Assembly (NCBI GenBank): GCA_027622905.1
Contig: JAQBVV010000020.1
Location: 1 to 35,955, forward strand
Length of the DNA: 35,955 bases
Reading direction: 5' to 3'
DNA from: Acidobacteriota bacterium
GTDB taxonomy: Bacteria; Acidobacteriota; Vicinamibacteria; Vicinamibacterales; UBA2999
Positions 35,315-35,955 of this stretch are shown piece by piece; the first letter of the stretch is position 1, and each line of letters begins with the position of its first letter. The translations under genes and the position numbers were made by a program. The notes under the pieces were generated by a model, which was given only the letters and a program-made list of their open reading frames with translations, searched no databases and was not told the DNA's origin.

Positions 35315-35796
35315 TACTTGATCTGACCGCGAATCTCCCCCCCTGGATGCTTGCTGGTATGCACGTTGATGTATGCGATCCGACTCTGCATCGCGGCGAT
35401 CAACTCGGCCAGTTCGCCGGCAGCGATGCCCTGCCCAGCCGGGCCGATCACATCGGCGGCGAAAATGACCCCAGTTACGGTGCCCGACACCGGGCAGAGC
35501 GGCTTGCCGCCACCTCCACACAACCTGGCACTGACGCCGCCGTTGACGCCGCGCTGACCGAAGTGTATATGCGCCGCGCTGGCTGTGCCCTCAAGATTCA
35601 TGTAGCTCAACTCGTAGTCGATCATGGTGCCCGCCTTGTCGATCCTTGCGTTGAACCGACCGATCCCTGTCGAGGACACGGCCGGGACCTCCTCGAATCC
35701 CCGGAGCTCGGCTTTGGCTTTGTGGTCGGCGAGCGCGGCGGTCGGGCTCAGCAAGACGAGCAGTCCCATCAGACCTGCGATATTCCGTAGTTTCAT
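35314..35796 (-). CDS. Secreted CHRD-domain protein
   Basis: The 160-residue product has a signal peptide (about 1-23, ending AALADH) and one CHRD domain (about 27-158). The family pattern is seen: GFEEVPAVSSTGIGRF, AAHIHFGQRGVNGG, and VHTSKHPGGEIRGQI at the end. CHRD domains occur in chordin and in many secreted bacterial proteins of unknown function. I chose the ATG at 35796, which directly starts the signal peptide and has AGGCGG upstream. An ATG at 35823 would add nine residues. It is alone in its direction here. Confidence 0.9.
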   Translation of the reverse strand: MKLRNIAGLMGLLVLLSPTAALADHKAKAELRGFEEVPAVSSTGIGRFNARIDKAGTMIDYELSYMNLEGTASAAHIHFGQRGVNGGVSARLCGGGGKPLCPVSGTVTGVIFAADVIGPAGQGIAAGELAELIAAMQSRIAYINVHTSKHPGGEIRGQIK

Positions 35797-35890
35797 GGCT
35801 ACCGCCTGATACTTCTTGTACATTTTCGTGTATCGCCGACGTCACGAACGCTCCGCCGCTCAGGGCTCACGCAAGTGGATTCGGCATGCT

Positions 35891-35908
35891 AGCAGCCCGT
35901 GGTGAAAA
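35891..35908. repeat. Inverted-repeat arm right of the CHRD gene
   Basis: agcagcccgtggtgaaaa pairs with 35252-35268 (13 contiguous bases plus a gapped extension). Palindromes ACACGTGT (35921-35928) and GACGATCGTC (35933-35942) follow. Confidence 0.4.
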
Positions 35909-35955
35909 CGGTCCTGGCGGACACGTGTAATCGACGATCGTCACAGCGCGCGAGT

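Overview
The window is GC-rich, densely packed chromosomal DNA of a Gram-negative (outer-membrane) bacterium. The gene set is a B12-dependent ribonucleotide reductase, HslUV, a biotin-dependent acyl-CoA carboxylase, TamB/Omp85 outer-membrane biogenesis, three sigma-54 activators, an ECF sigma/anti-sigma pair, a Uup-like ABC-F protein, a CPBP protease and a CHRD protein. This would fit an Acidobacteriota (Vicinamibacteria-like) genome. That assignment is inference from gene content and style, not from a marker gene. No rRNA, tRNA, CRISPR array, transposase or phage gene was seen.

Layout. (1) 1-3522: nrdJ on the minus strand, with a good sigma-70 promoter and two NrdR-box-like sites 32 bp apart upstream. 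The gene and its control region lie between two direct copies of a ~95-bp palindromic repeat (repeat A). (2) 3523-7423, minus: an NtrC-type response regulator, a membrane histidine kinase and a small exported protein in one operon. A CPBP protease is divergent at 7499-8209. (3) 8166-23389, minus: nine genes in one direction with overlaps or very short gaps. They are a GAF/sigma-54 activator, an FN3 lipoprotein with a CGKKGPP start, a fructose-6-phosphate-aldolase-like protein, carboxyltransferase, biotin carboxylase, biotin carrier, TamB, a seven-POTRA Omp85 protein and a SurA-N-like protein. (4) 23486-25418, minus: hslV-hslU. (5) 25690-29375, minus: ECF sigma factor, zinc anti-sigma factor, small membrane protein, lipoprotein and APC permease. 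(6) 29534-32175, plus: a protein joining an excisionase-type HTH to a receiver domain, translationally coupled to a Uup-like ABC-F ATPase. (7) 32302-35078, plus: a soluble PAS histidine kinase and an NtrC-type regulator behind a clear -24/-12 promoter. (8) 35314-35796, minus: a secreted CHRD-domain protein.

Themes. Regulation is dominated by sigma-54 logic: three activators with intact GAFTGA loops, one of them in an operon that itself has a sigma-54 promoter. Envelope functions dominate the rest: Omp85/TamB/SurA-like proteins, lipoproteins and an ECF/anti-sigma pair. The signals least explained by ordinary annotation are two short interspersed repeat families, A and B, placed at gene ends. 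There are also three genes whose start codon lies 6-9 nt after a TAGAAT -10 element with no clear ribosome-binding site, which suggests leaderless transcripts.
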